In this document: positions 57,969-64,000 of the stretch, piece after piece
Layout: the number at the start of each line of letters is the position of its first letter
How positions within the stretch are numbered: position 1 is the stretch's first letter
Source of the DNA: DASSUW01 sp963792385
GTDB taxonomy: Bacteria > Actinomycetota > Thermoleophilia > Solirubrobacterales > Solirubrobacteraceae
Assembly: GCA_963792385.1 (NCBI GenBank)
Contig: CAWBVZ010000003.1
Location: 434,001 to 498,000, forward strand
Direction of reading: 5' to 3'
DNA length: 64,000 nucleotides
Program-made: the position numbers and the translations under genes
The notes under the pieces: generated by a model
Told to the model about the DNA's origin: nothing
The model's database searches: none
What the model saw: only the letters and a program-made list of their open reading frames with translations

Positions 57969-58932
57969 GGCGGCGCAGCGAGCTGCGGCCGTCCGACCAC
58001 GCGTCGAGCAGGTGGCGCGCGAAGCGGCCTTCGAGCTCGATCAGCGCGGCGGCGCCCCAGAGGATGTCGTGCTCGAGCGTGGGGTCCTGGCGGGCGAGGC
58101 CGCCGGCGAGGTCGACCGCCGCGACGTTCTCGTGCACCGCGTCGGCGACGACGTGCTCGTCGTAGAACGCGGTCGCGTCGCCGCCGTAGCCGAGCCGGCG
58201 CAGGCCGTTGGCGTAGCGCCGGTTGGGGATCGACGAGGTCATCTCGAACAGCGCCAGATGGCCGACGATCGCGCCCCGCAGCCGGCGGTGAAGCCCGAAC
58301 ATCGACATGAGGTTGACGGTTGCGAGCGTGGCGGCCGGGAGATGGTCGACGTACGCGCCGTAGCGCGAGTCGAGGCCGAGGGCGTCCATCGCGCGGGCGA
58401 ACAGGACGGCGTGGATGCGGTCGGGGTCGCCTCCGCCGTACTCGTCGGCCTGTATCTCCACCATGGCCGCCTTCGGACCGCCGGTCAGCCGTGGCAGCGC
58501 CCATGAATGCGGGTCGGCCTCCTTGAGCTGGTAGGCGGAGCGGTGGGCGACGAACTCCAGGTAGTGCTCGAGCGTGCCGTGGCGCTCGAGATGCTGCGAG
58601 AGCGACGGTGCCTCGTCGGCGTCCTCGATCGCGCGCAGCGCGAGGTCGACGGGGACGCCGGTCTCGGGCACCGGCACCTCCCGGCGGAGCGCATCCTCGA
58701 ACCGGCGCTCGAGCTCGGCGCGCAGCGCGAGCAGCGACGGCGCCCACTCCCAGCGGTCGTCGACGCCGGGCAGCCCGCGGTAGTGCAGCTCGTAGCAGAG
58801 GTAGAGCGCGAGCTGGAGGTCCTCCTCGCCGGCGGCGTCAACCAGCGGGGCCTCGAGCGGCGCGACCGGCCGGACGAGTGCATGGAGCAGCAACTCTGTG
58901 ACGGCCCCTCGGGGCTCGGGCAGGGCGATCAC
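57907..58932 (-). CDS. iron-containing redox enzyme-like protein (heme-oxygenase-like fold)
   Basis: A 341-residue helical protein. Motifs EIQADEYGGGDPDRIHAVLF and FYDEHVVADAVHENVAAVDLAGGL resemble the heme-oxygenase-like diiron oxidase (HDO) family annotated as iron-containing redox enzymes; the Glu/Asp/His positions would bind iron. The reaction is unknown. GTG 58932 is 9 nt after GGGTAG, with GTTT 17 nt further upstream, so it probably belongs to the stress regulon. It is downstream of the YbdK-type gene on the same strand, and its 3' end overlaps the ABC ATPase gene. Confidence 0.8.
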   Translation of the reverse strand: MIALPEPRGAVTELLLHALVRPVAPLEAPLVDAAGEEDLQLALYLCYELHYRGLPGVDDRWEWAPSLLALRAELERRFEDALRREVPVPETGVPVDLALRAIEDADEAPSLSQHLERHGTLEHYLEFVAHRSAYQLKEADPHSWALPRLTGGPKAAMVEIQADEYGGGDPDRIHAVLFARAMDALGLDSRYGAYVDHLPAATLATVNLMSMFGLHRRLRGAIVGHLALFEMTSSIPNRRYANGLRRLGYGGDATAFYDEHVVADAVHENVAAVDLAGGLARQDPTLEHDILWGAAALIELEGRFARHLLDAWSDGRSSLRRPIEPRAAAAEIAASPAAQVR

Positions 58933-58941
58933 ACACAGGAC

Positions 58942-58968
58942 CTACCCAACGGCGTCCGCGGGTGAAAC
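58942..58968 (-). promoter_or_regulatory. SigB/SigF-type promoter inside the end of the YbdK-type gene
   Basis: On the minus strand GTTT (58968 back to 58965), a 17-nt spacer, then GGGTAG (58947 back to 58942). The TAG of this -10 is also the stop codon of the YbdK-type gene. The spacer is slightly longer than in the csbD promoter. Confidence 0.5.
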
Positions 58969-60036
58969 GCCGCCCGGTGCGAAGCCGTCGGCGAGCCAGC
59001 CGACGAGGCCATGCAGGCCGCGTTCGGCGGCCACCGCGCGCTGCTGAGCGGCGCCGCTGCGCATCAGCATCCCGCGCGCACGTGCGAGCGGGTCGGGGTC
59101 GAGGTCGAGCCCGTCGAGCAGCGCCTCGAGGCGCTCGCGCGTGGGGCGCTGCTCGCCGGTCTCGAGGTCGCTCATCGCGCCGTCGACGCCGTGCCGGCAG
59201 GCCGACCAGCGGTTCTGGTCGATCCGCCACGACTCGGCGACCGGCAGCGTCTCGCCCGCGTCATGGCGGGCGGCCAGGCGCGTGACGAGCGCGTGCACGA
59301 CCGCGCCGACGGCGGCCGTGTCGGCGACCGTGCTCTGCGTATCCGGCACGCGCACCTCGACCGTGCCGAGGACGGGGTGCAGGCGCAGCTCCCACCACCA
59401 CTGGCGCGGGTCTTCGAACGCGCACCAGCGGAGCGCCTCCTCGTACGCGTCCCAGCTCCGCAGTGCCGGCGGCACGCCCTGTCGCGGCAGCAGCCCGGAG
59501 ATCCGCGAGCGGACGGAGGCGAGGCCGCTGTCGCGCCCCTCGTAGAACGGCGCGTTGGCGGCCAGCGCGGCCAGCTCCGGCAGGTACGAGCGGAGCGCGT
59601 TGTAGACGGCGAGCGCGCGATCGGCGCCGCGGATCGCGACGTGCACGTGCAGGCCGAACACGAGCTGGCGCCGCGCGACGCTCGCGTACTCGGCGCCGAT
59701 CGCCGCGTAGCGGGGTCCCGGGTTGAGCGGCCCGAGGCCGGAGGCGAACGGGTGCACGCCCGCACCGGCGACGCGGAACCGACCCGCGACGGCGCGCTCG
59801 AGCGCGGCACGGGCCTGCGCGAGCTCCTGTGCGGCCGCCGCGACGGTGGCGTGGGGCGCCGTGACGATCTCCAGCTGGGCCGCCGGCATCTCGAGCTTGA
59901 AGCGCCGGTCGCCCCCGAGCGCGTCGATCACCTCCGGCGCGCGCGGTGCGAGGTCGAGCGTTTCGGCGTCGAGCAGCATCAGCTCCTCCTCCAGGCCGAC
60001 CGTCGCCTCGGAGGGCGTGTGAAACGCATCGCGCAC
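58942..60036 (-). CDS. YbdK/EgtA-type carboxylate-amine ligase (GCS2 family)
   Basis: A 364-residue ATP-grasp-like GCS2 protein: TVGLEEELMLLDAETLDL at the start, PFASGLGPLNPGPRYA, QLVFGLHVHVAIRGADRAL, and the nucleotide-side RVPDTQSTVADTAAV. Family members join glutamate and an amine such as cysteine. In actinobacteria related enzymes start mycothiol or ergothioneine-like pathways, or have unknown substrates. GTG 60036 is 8 nt after TACCCT and is divergent from the methyltransferase gene. Confidence 0.88.
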   Translation of the reverse strand: MRDAFHTPSEATVGLEEELMLLDAETLDLAPRAPEVIDALGGDRRFKLEMPAAQLEIVTAPHATVAAAAQELAQARAALERAVAGRFRVAGAGVHPFASGLGPLNPGPRYAAIGAEYASVARRQLVFGLHVHVAIRGADRALAVYNALRSYLPELAALAANAPFYEGRDSGLASVRSRISGLLPRQGVPPALRSWDAYEEALRWCAFEDPRQWWWELRLHPVLGTVEVRVPDTQSTVADTAAVGAVVHALVTRLAARHDAGETLPVAESWRIDQNRWSACRHGVDGAMSDLETGEQRPTRERLEALLDGLDLDPDPLARARGMLMRSGAAQQRAVAAERGLHGLVGWLADGFAPGGVSPADAVG

Positions 60037-60044
60037 CGGGGCTG

Positions 60045-60054
60045 AGGGTAGGGC
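60045..60054. promoter_or_regulatory. overlapping divergent -10 elements sharing a TA step
   Basis: Minus strand: TACCCT (60050 back to 60045) lies 8 nt before GTG 60036. Plus strand: TAGGGC (60049-60054) lies 6 nt before GTG 60061. They share TA at 60049-60050. The plus-strand hexamer lacks the final T, so it is the weaker half. Confidence 0.4.
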
Positions 60055-60060
60055 GCACAG

Positions 60061-60723
60061 GTGCGCCTCGTGGCCCTCCCCGGCGTGTTCCGTCCGATCA
60101 GCGACACGTGGTTGCTGGCGGATGCGCTCGAGCGCGAGCCGTTGCGCCCGGGCGCGCGTGTGCTCGACCTGTGCTCGGGCAGCGGCGCAATCGCGATCTC
60201 CGCCGCGCTTTCCGGGCGTGACGTCACGGCGGTCGACGTATCGCGCCGCGCCGTCGTGACGATCCGGCTGAACGCCGGGCTGAACCGCGTGCGCGTGCGG
60301 GCGCTGCGCGGCGACCTGTTCGGCGCCGTCGGTGGCGAGCGGTTCGACGCGATCGTGTCCAACCCGCCGTACGTGCCGGCGCCGACCGACGCGCTCCCGG
60401 CGCGCGGCCGTCAGCGAGCGTGGGACGCCGGCCGCGACGGCCGCGTGCTGCTCGATCGCATCTGCGATCGCGCCCGCGCGCATCTGCGCCCCGGCGGTGC
60501 GCTGCTGGTCGTCCACTCGTCGCTCCTCGGCCTCGATCCGACGGTCGAAGCGCTCCGCGCGGGCGGGCTGGTGGTCGACGTCGCGGCCCGCGAGCGGGGG
60601 CCGCTCGGGCCGCTGATGGCCGGTCGCCGCGAGCATCTCGAGGCGGCAGGATTGCTCGCTCCAGACCAGCAGGAGGAGGACATTCTGGTCGTCCGCGCGC
60701 GCAACTCACCATGCGCGCATTGA
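60061..60723 (+). CDS. SAM-dependent methyltransferase (HemK/PrmC-like)
   Basis: A 220-residue class I methyltransferase. Motif I is VLDLCSGSGAIAISAAL, an acidic loop is VTAVDVSRRA, and the catalytic IVSNPPYVPAP is the NPPY signature of enzymes that methylate glutamine (HemK/PrmC) or N6-adenine. It lacks the N-terminal domain of true PrmC. It is therefore a relative with a different or reduced target. The GTG at 60061 is the first start after the divergent promoter. Ku follows 32 bp after its stop. Confidence 0.85.
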   Translation: MRLVALPGVFRPISDTWLLADALEREPLRPGARVLDLCSGSGAIAISAALSGRDVTAVDVSRRAVVTIRLNAGLNRVRVRALRGDLFGAVGGERFDAIVSNPPYVPAPTDALPARGRQRAWDAGRDGRVLLDRICDRARAHLRPGGALLVVHSSLLGLDPTVEALRAGGLVVDVAARERGPLGPLMAGRREHLEAAGLLAPDQQEEDILVVRARNSPCAH

Positions 60724-60755
60724 TGGAACGGGCCCCTGGGTAGCAGAATGTAACT

Positions 60756-61628
60756 ATGCCTCGATCGATTTGGAGCGGCGCGATCTCGTTCGGTCTCGTG
60801 AACGTGCCTGTGAAGCTGTACTCCGCGGTGTCCCGCAAGACGGTGCGGTTCAACCAGCTCAACGAGAAGACCGGCAACCGGATCCAGCAGAAGCGCGTCG
60901 ACCCCGAAAGCGGTGACGAGGTGCCGTTCGAGCAGATCGTCAAGGGCTTCGAGCTGACGAAGGACCGCTACGTGATCATCACGCCGGACGAGCTCGACGC
61001 GCTCGACCCGGAGCGCTCGCGGATGATCCAGATCGAGGACTTCGTCGACCAAGAGGACATCGACCCGATCTACTACGACCACCCGTACTATCTGGTGCCG
61101 GACAAGGGCGCCGAGAAGGCGTACGGGCTGTTGCTGAACGCCCAGCAGGCGTCGGGCAAGGTCGCGATCGCTCGCGTGGTCCTGCGCTCGAAGGAGCAGC
61201 TCGTCGCGATCCGCCCGGCGGGCGAGATGCTGATGATGGAGACGATGATCTTCCACGACGAGGTCGTGCCGCATGACGACATCGACGACCTGCCCGACTC
61301 CAAGTCCCTCAAGGTCTCCGACCGCGAGGTCAAGATGGCGCAGCAGCTGATCGACTCGCTGTCGAGCGACTTCGACCCGTCCAAGTACCGCGACGAGTAC
61401 CGCGACAAGGTGCTCGATCTGATCGAGCGCAAGGCCTCCGGCGAGGAGATCGTGGTCCAGCCCGAGGCGGCCGCGCCGGCCAAGGTGCCGGACCTGATGG
61501 CCGCCCTCGAGGCCAGCCTCGCCGCGGTCAAGGACGACGAAGGCGGCGACGACAACGGCGCGTCGGCGAAGAAGAAGCAGCCGGCGAAGAAGTCCTCGAG
61601 TCGCTCGAAGGCCGCCTCCAAGGCCTGA
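60756..61628 (+). CDS. ku: Ku protein (non-homologous end joining)
   Basis: A 290-residue bacterial Ku. It opens with RSIWSGAISFGLVNVPVKLYSAV, followed by the central ring-forming core (YDHPYYLVPDKGAEKAYGLL, LLMMETMIFHDEVV in pieces), and ends in a Lys/Ser-rich tail (AKKKQPAKKSSSRSKAASKA) that in homologs binds DNA and LigD. It bridges broken DNA ends for the ligase encoded at 52252. A GGGTAG half-site (60738-60743) precedes the gene; no good -35 is seen. ATG 60756 is the clear start. Confidence 0.95.
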   Translation: MPRSIWSGAISFGLVNVPVKLYSAVSRKTVRFNQLNEKTGNRIQQKRVDPESGDEVPFEQIVKGFELTKDRYVIITPDELDALDPERSRMIQIEDFVDQEDIDPIYYDHPYYLVPDKGAEKAYGLLLNAQQASGKVAIARVVLRSKEQLVAIRPAGEMLMMETMIFHDEVVPHDDIDDLPDSKSLKVSDREVKMAQQLIDSLSSDFDPSKYRDEYRDKVLDLIERKASGEEIVVQPEAAAPAKVPDLMAALEASLAAVKDDEGGDDNGASAKKKQPAKKSSSRSKAASKA

Positions 61629-61694
61629 GGGCGACCGAGCGAGCGTCGACATCGCGGCGTGACGCCCAATTTGTGAACGCGCGCACCGAATCCG

Positions 61695-61723
61695 TTGACA
61701 GCGATCCACCTGCCGAGTAATTT
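61695..61723 (+). promoter_or_regulatory. sigma-A-type promoter
   Basis: TTGACA (61695-61700), a 17-nt spacer, then TAATTT (61718-61723): a near-consensus housekeeping promoter, rare for this window. A roughly 77-nt leader follows with an AGCCA/TGGCT hairpin and a repeated GGCGCC. A GGAGGAGAGG ribosome-binding site precedes ATG 61808. The remaining 61629-61694 shows nothing clear. Confidence 0.75.
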
Positions 61724-61807
61724 GGCCGGGCGCTAGCCAAAAGATGGCTGGACGAGGCGCCGGGGGAGGCGCCTTACGCCGGTAAACGGGGGATGGAGGA
61801 GAGGTTC

Positions 61808-64000
61808 ATGCGTCGAACGACGTTCGCGCTGCTGGCTGTCGTGGCCGCGGTATGCAGTTGCCTGTTCGCAGCGAGCGTTGCCGGGGCGCAGGCTCCAGCG
61901 GCCTCCATCCAAGCGCTGGACTCCCAGGCGTGGCAGCCACCGAACGTGACGGTCAGTACCGGCGAAACGGTCCGGTGGACGTTCACCGGCACGACGCTGC
62001 CCCACAACGTCCATTCGACGAGCGCGAATTGGAACGTCCAGAGCACGGTCGGCTCCAACCAGGCACCGCAGGACTTCACGTTCACGGCGCCCGGCACCTA
62101 CACATTCCAGTGTGACGTCCACGGGTCGAGCATGACCGGCACGGTCACGGTCGAGGATCCGGGTGCGGACCCGCTCGAGAACGTCCTCGTCTTCTACAAG
62201 GTCGGCGGCTTCCCCCACACGTCGCGCGACGAGGGCGTGACGATGTTCCAGGAGCTCGGCGCAGCGAACGACTTCAACGTCGTCGCCACCGACGACGCCG
62301 CGGCGTTCACCACCACCAACCTCGCGAACTTCGACGCGGTCGTCTTCCTCTCCACGACCGGCGAAGTCCTCAACGACGAGCAGCAGGACGCCTTCGAGGA
62401 CTACATCCAGGGTGGAGGCGGCTACGTCGGCATCCACTCGGCCACCGACACCGAGTACGCATGGCCGTGGTACGGCCAGATGCTCGGCGGCTACTTCCGC
62501 AATCACCCGGCCGGCACCCCCTCCGCGACGGTGAACATCACCGACGGCGACGAGCCCTCCACGCAGGGCCTTCCCACCAACTGGGCGCGCGTCGACGAGT
62601 GGTACAACTTCCAAGGGCCGACGAACCCCGTCGTGAACGGCGGCGGCACCGACTACTCGCCGCGCAACAGCGGCGTGAAGGTGCTCGCGACGATCGACGA
62701 GGCCACCTACGAGGAGGACGACGGCAACACCACGAACGACGACCATCCGGTCACGTGGTGCTCGGACTTCGACGGCGGCCACATGTGGTACACGGCGCTC
62801 GGCCACACCGAGGCGTCGTACTCCGAGGCGAACTTCCGCCAGCACGTGCTCGGCGGGCTCGAGACGGTGACCGGCGCCGAACCGGCCGACTGCGGTGAGC
62901 CGCGCCAGGCCACGCCGACGGCCGACGACTTCGAGATGGTCACGATCGACGACGACACCGAGAGCCCGATGGAGCTCACGGTCGCCAACGACGGTCGCGT
63001 GTTCTACGTCGAGCGCGTCACCGGGGAGATCAACGTCTACAACCCGGTCAACGGCCAGGTCACGACGGCCGTGACCCTCCCGGTCTCTTCGGTTCTGGAG
63101 AACGGCGGCATCGGCCTCCAGCTCGCGCCGGACTTCGACACGAGCAACCAGATCTACGTCGCTTACACGCCGCTCCCGAACACCAACAACCAGTCGCGCG
63201 TCTCGCGATTCACGGTCGGCGCCAACAACACGATCGCGCTCAGCTCCGAGCAGATCATCTTCCAGTGGACGGCCCAGCGGGAGACGTGCTGCCACTCCGG
63301 CGGGTCGCTGGCCTTCGGGGCCAACGGCGACCTCTACCTCTCCACCGGCGACAACACCAACCCGTTCGAATCCGACGGCTTCAACCCGATCGACGAGCGG
63401 CCCAACCGCCAGAACTTCGACGCGCAGCGCACCTCGGCCAACTCCAACAACCACAACGGCAAGATCCTGCGCATCCACCCGATCCCGAACGCCACCGGCG
63501 TGCCGGGCATCGGCACGACGTACACGATCCCGAGCGGCAACATGTTCGCGCCCGGGACGCCGCAGACGCTCCCCGAGATCTACGCGATGGGGTTCCGCAA
63601 CCCGTTCCGCATCACGATCGATCCGCATACGGGCTGGGTCCTCGTGGGCAACTACGGGCCTGATGCGGCCACCGGAAACCCGAACCGCGGTCCGCAGGGC
63701 AGCGTCGAGTTCGAGGTCGTCAAGCAACCGGGCTTCTACGGCTGGCCCTACTGCGTGCGCGACAACGTGCCGTACAACGACTACAACTTTGCCAACTCCA
63801 CGTCCGGGCCGAAGTTCAACTGCGCGGACCTGACCAACGACTCGCCGAACAACACCGGCATCCAGGACCTCCCGCCGGCGATCCCGGCGACGATGTGGCT
63901 CGGCTACTCCGACACCGACCCGCGCGTCCCGGGACTCGGCGCCGGCGGCGCCCCGACAGGCGGCCCGCGCTACGAGTTCGATCCCGACCTCAACTCGGCG
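61808..64000 (+). CDS. secreted cupredoxin-ThuA-sugar dehydrogenase fusion (partial, runs off the window)
   Basis: The frame is open from ATG 61808 to the last base (731 codons). A signal peptide ends near VAGAQA. Residues 25-120 form a plastocyanin-like cupredoxin with type 1 copper ligands: PHNVHS, FQCDVHGSSM (His, Cys, His, Met). Residues 125-365 look like a ThuA-like trehalose-utilisation domain (VLVFYKVGGFPHTSRDEG, GYVGIHSATDTEY, HPVTWCSDFDGGHMWYTALG in pieces). From about 375 on a glucose/sorbosone dehydrogenase beta-propeller follows (MELTVANDGRVFYVER, CCHSGGSLAFGANGDLYLS, NNHNGKILRIHPIP). Probably an extracellular copper- and PQQ-type oxidoreductase for sugars. Confidence 0.88.
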   Translation, partial: MRRTTFALLAVVAAVCSCLFAASVAGAQAPAASIQALDSQAWQPPNVTVSTGETVRWTFTGTTLPHNVHSTSANWNVQSTVGSNQAPQDFTFTAPGTYTFQCDVHGSSMTGTVTVEDPGADPLENVLVFYKVGGFPHTSRDEGVTMFQELGAANDFNVVATDDAAAFTTTNLANFDAVVFLSTTGEVLNDEQQDAFEDYIQGGGGYVGIHSATDTEYAWPWYGQMLGGYFRNHPAGTPSATVNITDGDEPSTQGLPTNWARVDEWYNFQGPTNPVVNGGGTDYSPRNSGVKVLATIDEATYEEDDGNTTNDDHPVTWCSDFDGGHMWYTALGHTEASYSEANFRQHVLGGLETVTGAEPADCGEPRQATPTADDFEMVTIDDDTESPMELTVANDGRVFYVERVTGEINVYNPVNGQVTTAVTLPVSSVLENGGIGLQLAPDFDTSNQIYVAYTPLPNTNNQSRVSRFTVGANNTIALSSEQIIFQWTAQRETCCHSGGSLAFGANGDLYLSTGDNTNPFESDGFNPIDERPNRQNFDAQRTSANSNNHNGKILRIHPIPNATGVPGIGTTYTIPSGNMFAPGTPQTLPEIYAMGFRNPFRITIDPHTGWVLVGNYGPDAATGNPNRGPQGSVEFEVVKQPGFYGWPYCVRDNVPYNDYNFANSTSGPKFNCADLTNDSPNNTGIQDLPPAIPATMWLGYSDTDPRVPGLGAGGAPTGGPRYEFDPDLNSA

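Noticed and set aside
61733..61800. Leader of the cupredoxin fusion resembling a guanidine-III (ykkC-III) riboswitch in GGACGAGGCGCC
   Set aside because: The match covers only a short block; the conserved downstream ACAAGACGG-type part and pseudoknot are absent, and the gene is not a guanidine exporter.
1..64000. CRISPR array, tRNA, rRNA, insertion sequence or prophage
   Set aside because: No regularly spaced direct repeats, cloverleaf-like sequence, rRNA signature, transposase motif or phage structural gene was seen on reading both strands.

Overview
The window is a GC-rich bacterial chromosome segment with dense, often overlapping genes, frequent GTG/TTG starts and many TANNNT hexamers 6-11 nt before start codons. 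The gene set points to a high-GC actinobacterial lineage, most likely Thermoleophilia/Solirubrobacterales: a PspA-PspAA-PspAB-HtpX module, several SigB/SigF-type sigma factors with partner-switching regulators, Ku plus a short LigD, a MarP-like protease, and ydaO-type c-di-AMP riboswitches in front of wall hydrolases. The lineage is inferred from gene content only. No tRNA, rRNA, CRISPR array, insertion sequence or prophage was recognised. Layout. 1-3.7 kb: a partial cupin, hemerythrin-like, ankyrin, HAD and metallophosphoesterase genes, and a beta-carbonic-anhydrase-like gene. 3.7-11 kb is an envelope-integrity block: a cell-wall-binding-repeat lipoprotein, a c-di-AMP riboswitch with an NlpC/P60-type hydrolase, pspA-pspAA facing pspAB-htpX, a second c-di-AMP riboswitch with an M23 hydrolase, then lgt. 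11-15.3 kb: lysA-hom-thrC-thrB for lysine and threonine synthesis from aspartate. 15.4-24.2 kb: L,D-transpeptidase, ParA-like ATPase, FHA protein, small zinc-ribbon and SRPBCC proteins, a class B PBP, a MarP-like protease and topoisomerase III. 24.6-31.1 kb: an AddB/AddA-like helicase-nuclease pair. 31.3-35.3 kb: a two-component system, a BrkB-like membrane protein and an ANTAR regulator. 35.4-52.2 kb is a general-stress region: two SigB/F/G-type sigma factors, an RpoD-type sigma factor, a PP2C phosphatase, two RsbW-like kinases plus a degenerate relative, three STAS antagonists, and likely targets (csbD, ferritin-like, PfpI, SRPBCC, Crp-like). 52.2-61.6 kb: LigD, Rrf2, aldo/keto reductase, CDGSH protein, a polar amino-acid ABC transporter, an iron-redox enzyme, a YbdK-type ligase, a methyltransferase and Ku. 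The window ends inside a secreted cupredoxin-ThuA-sugar-dehydrogenase fusion behind a textbook sigma-A promoter. The most novel signal is a family of three 141-173 bp palindromic elements (about 15.3, 31.1 and 55.3 kb) with nearly identical 18-bp terminal inverted repeats and strong internal hairpins, each at the 3' end of a gene. The next most interesting are the two c-di-AMP riboswitches bracketing the Psp module, and a set of GGGTA-type promoters that ties stress genes to the local SigB-like factors. Four conserved genes (htpX, the M23 hydrolase, lysA, the addB-like gene) each carry one extra base. That pattern looks more like sequencing or assembly error than gene decay.
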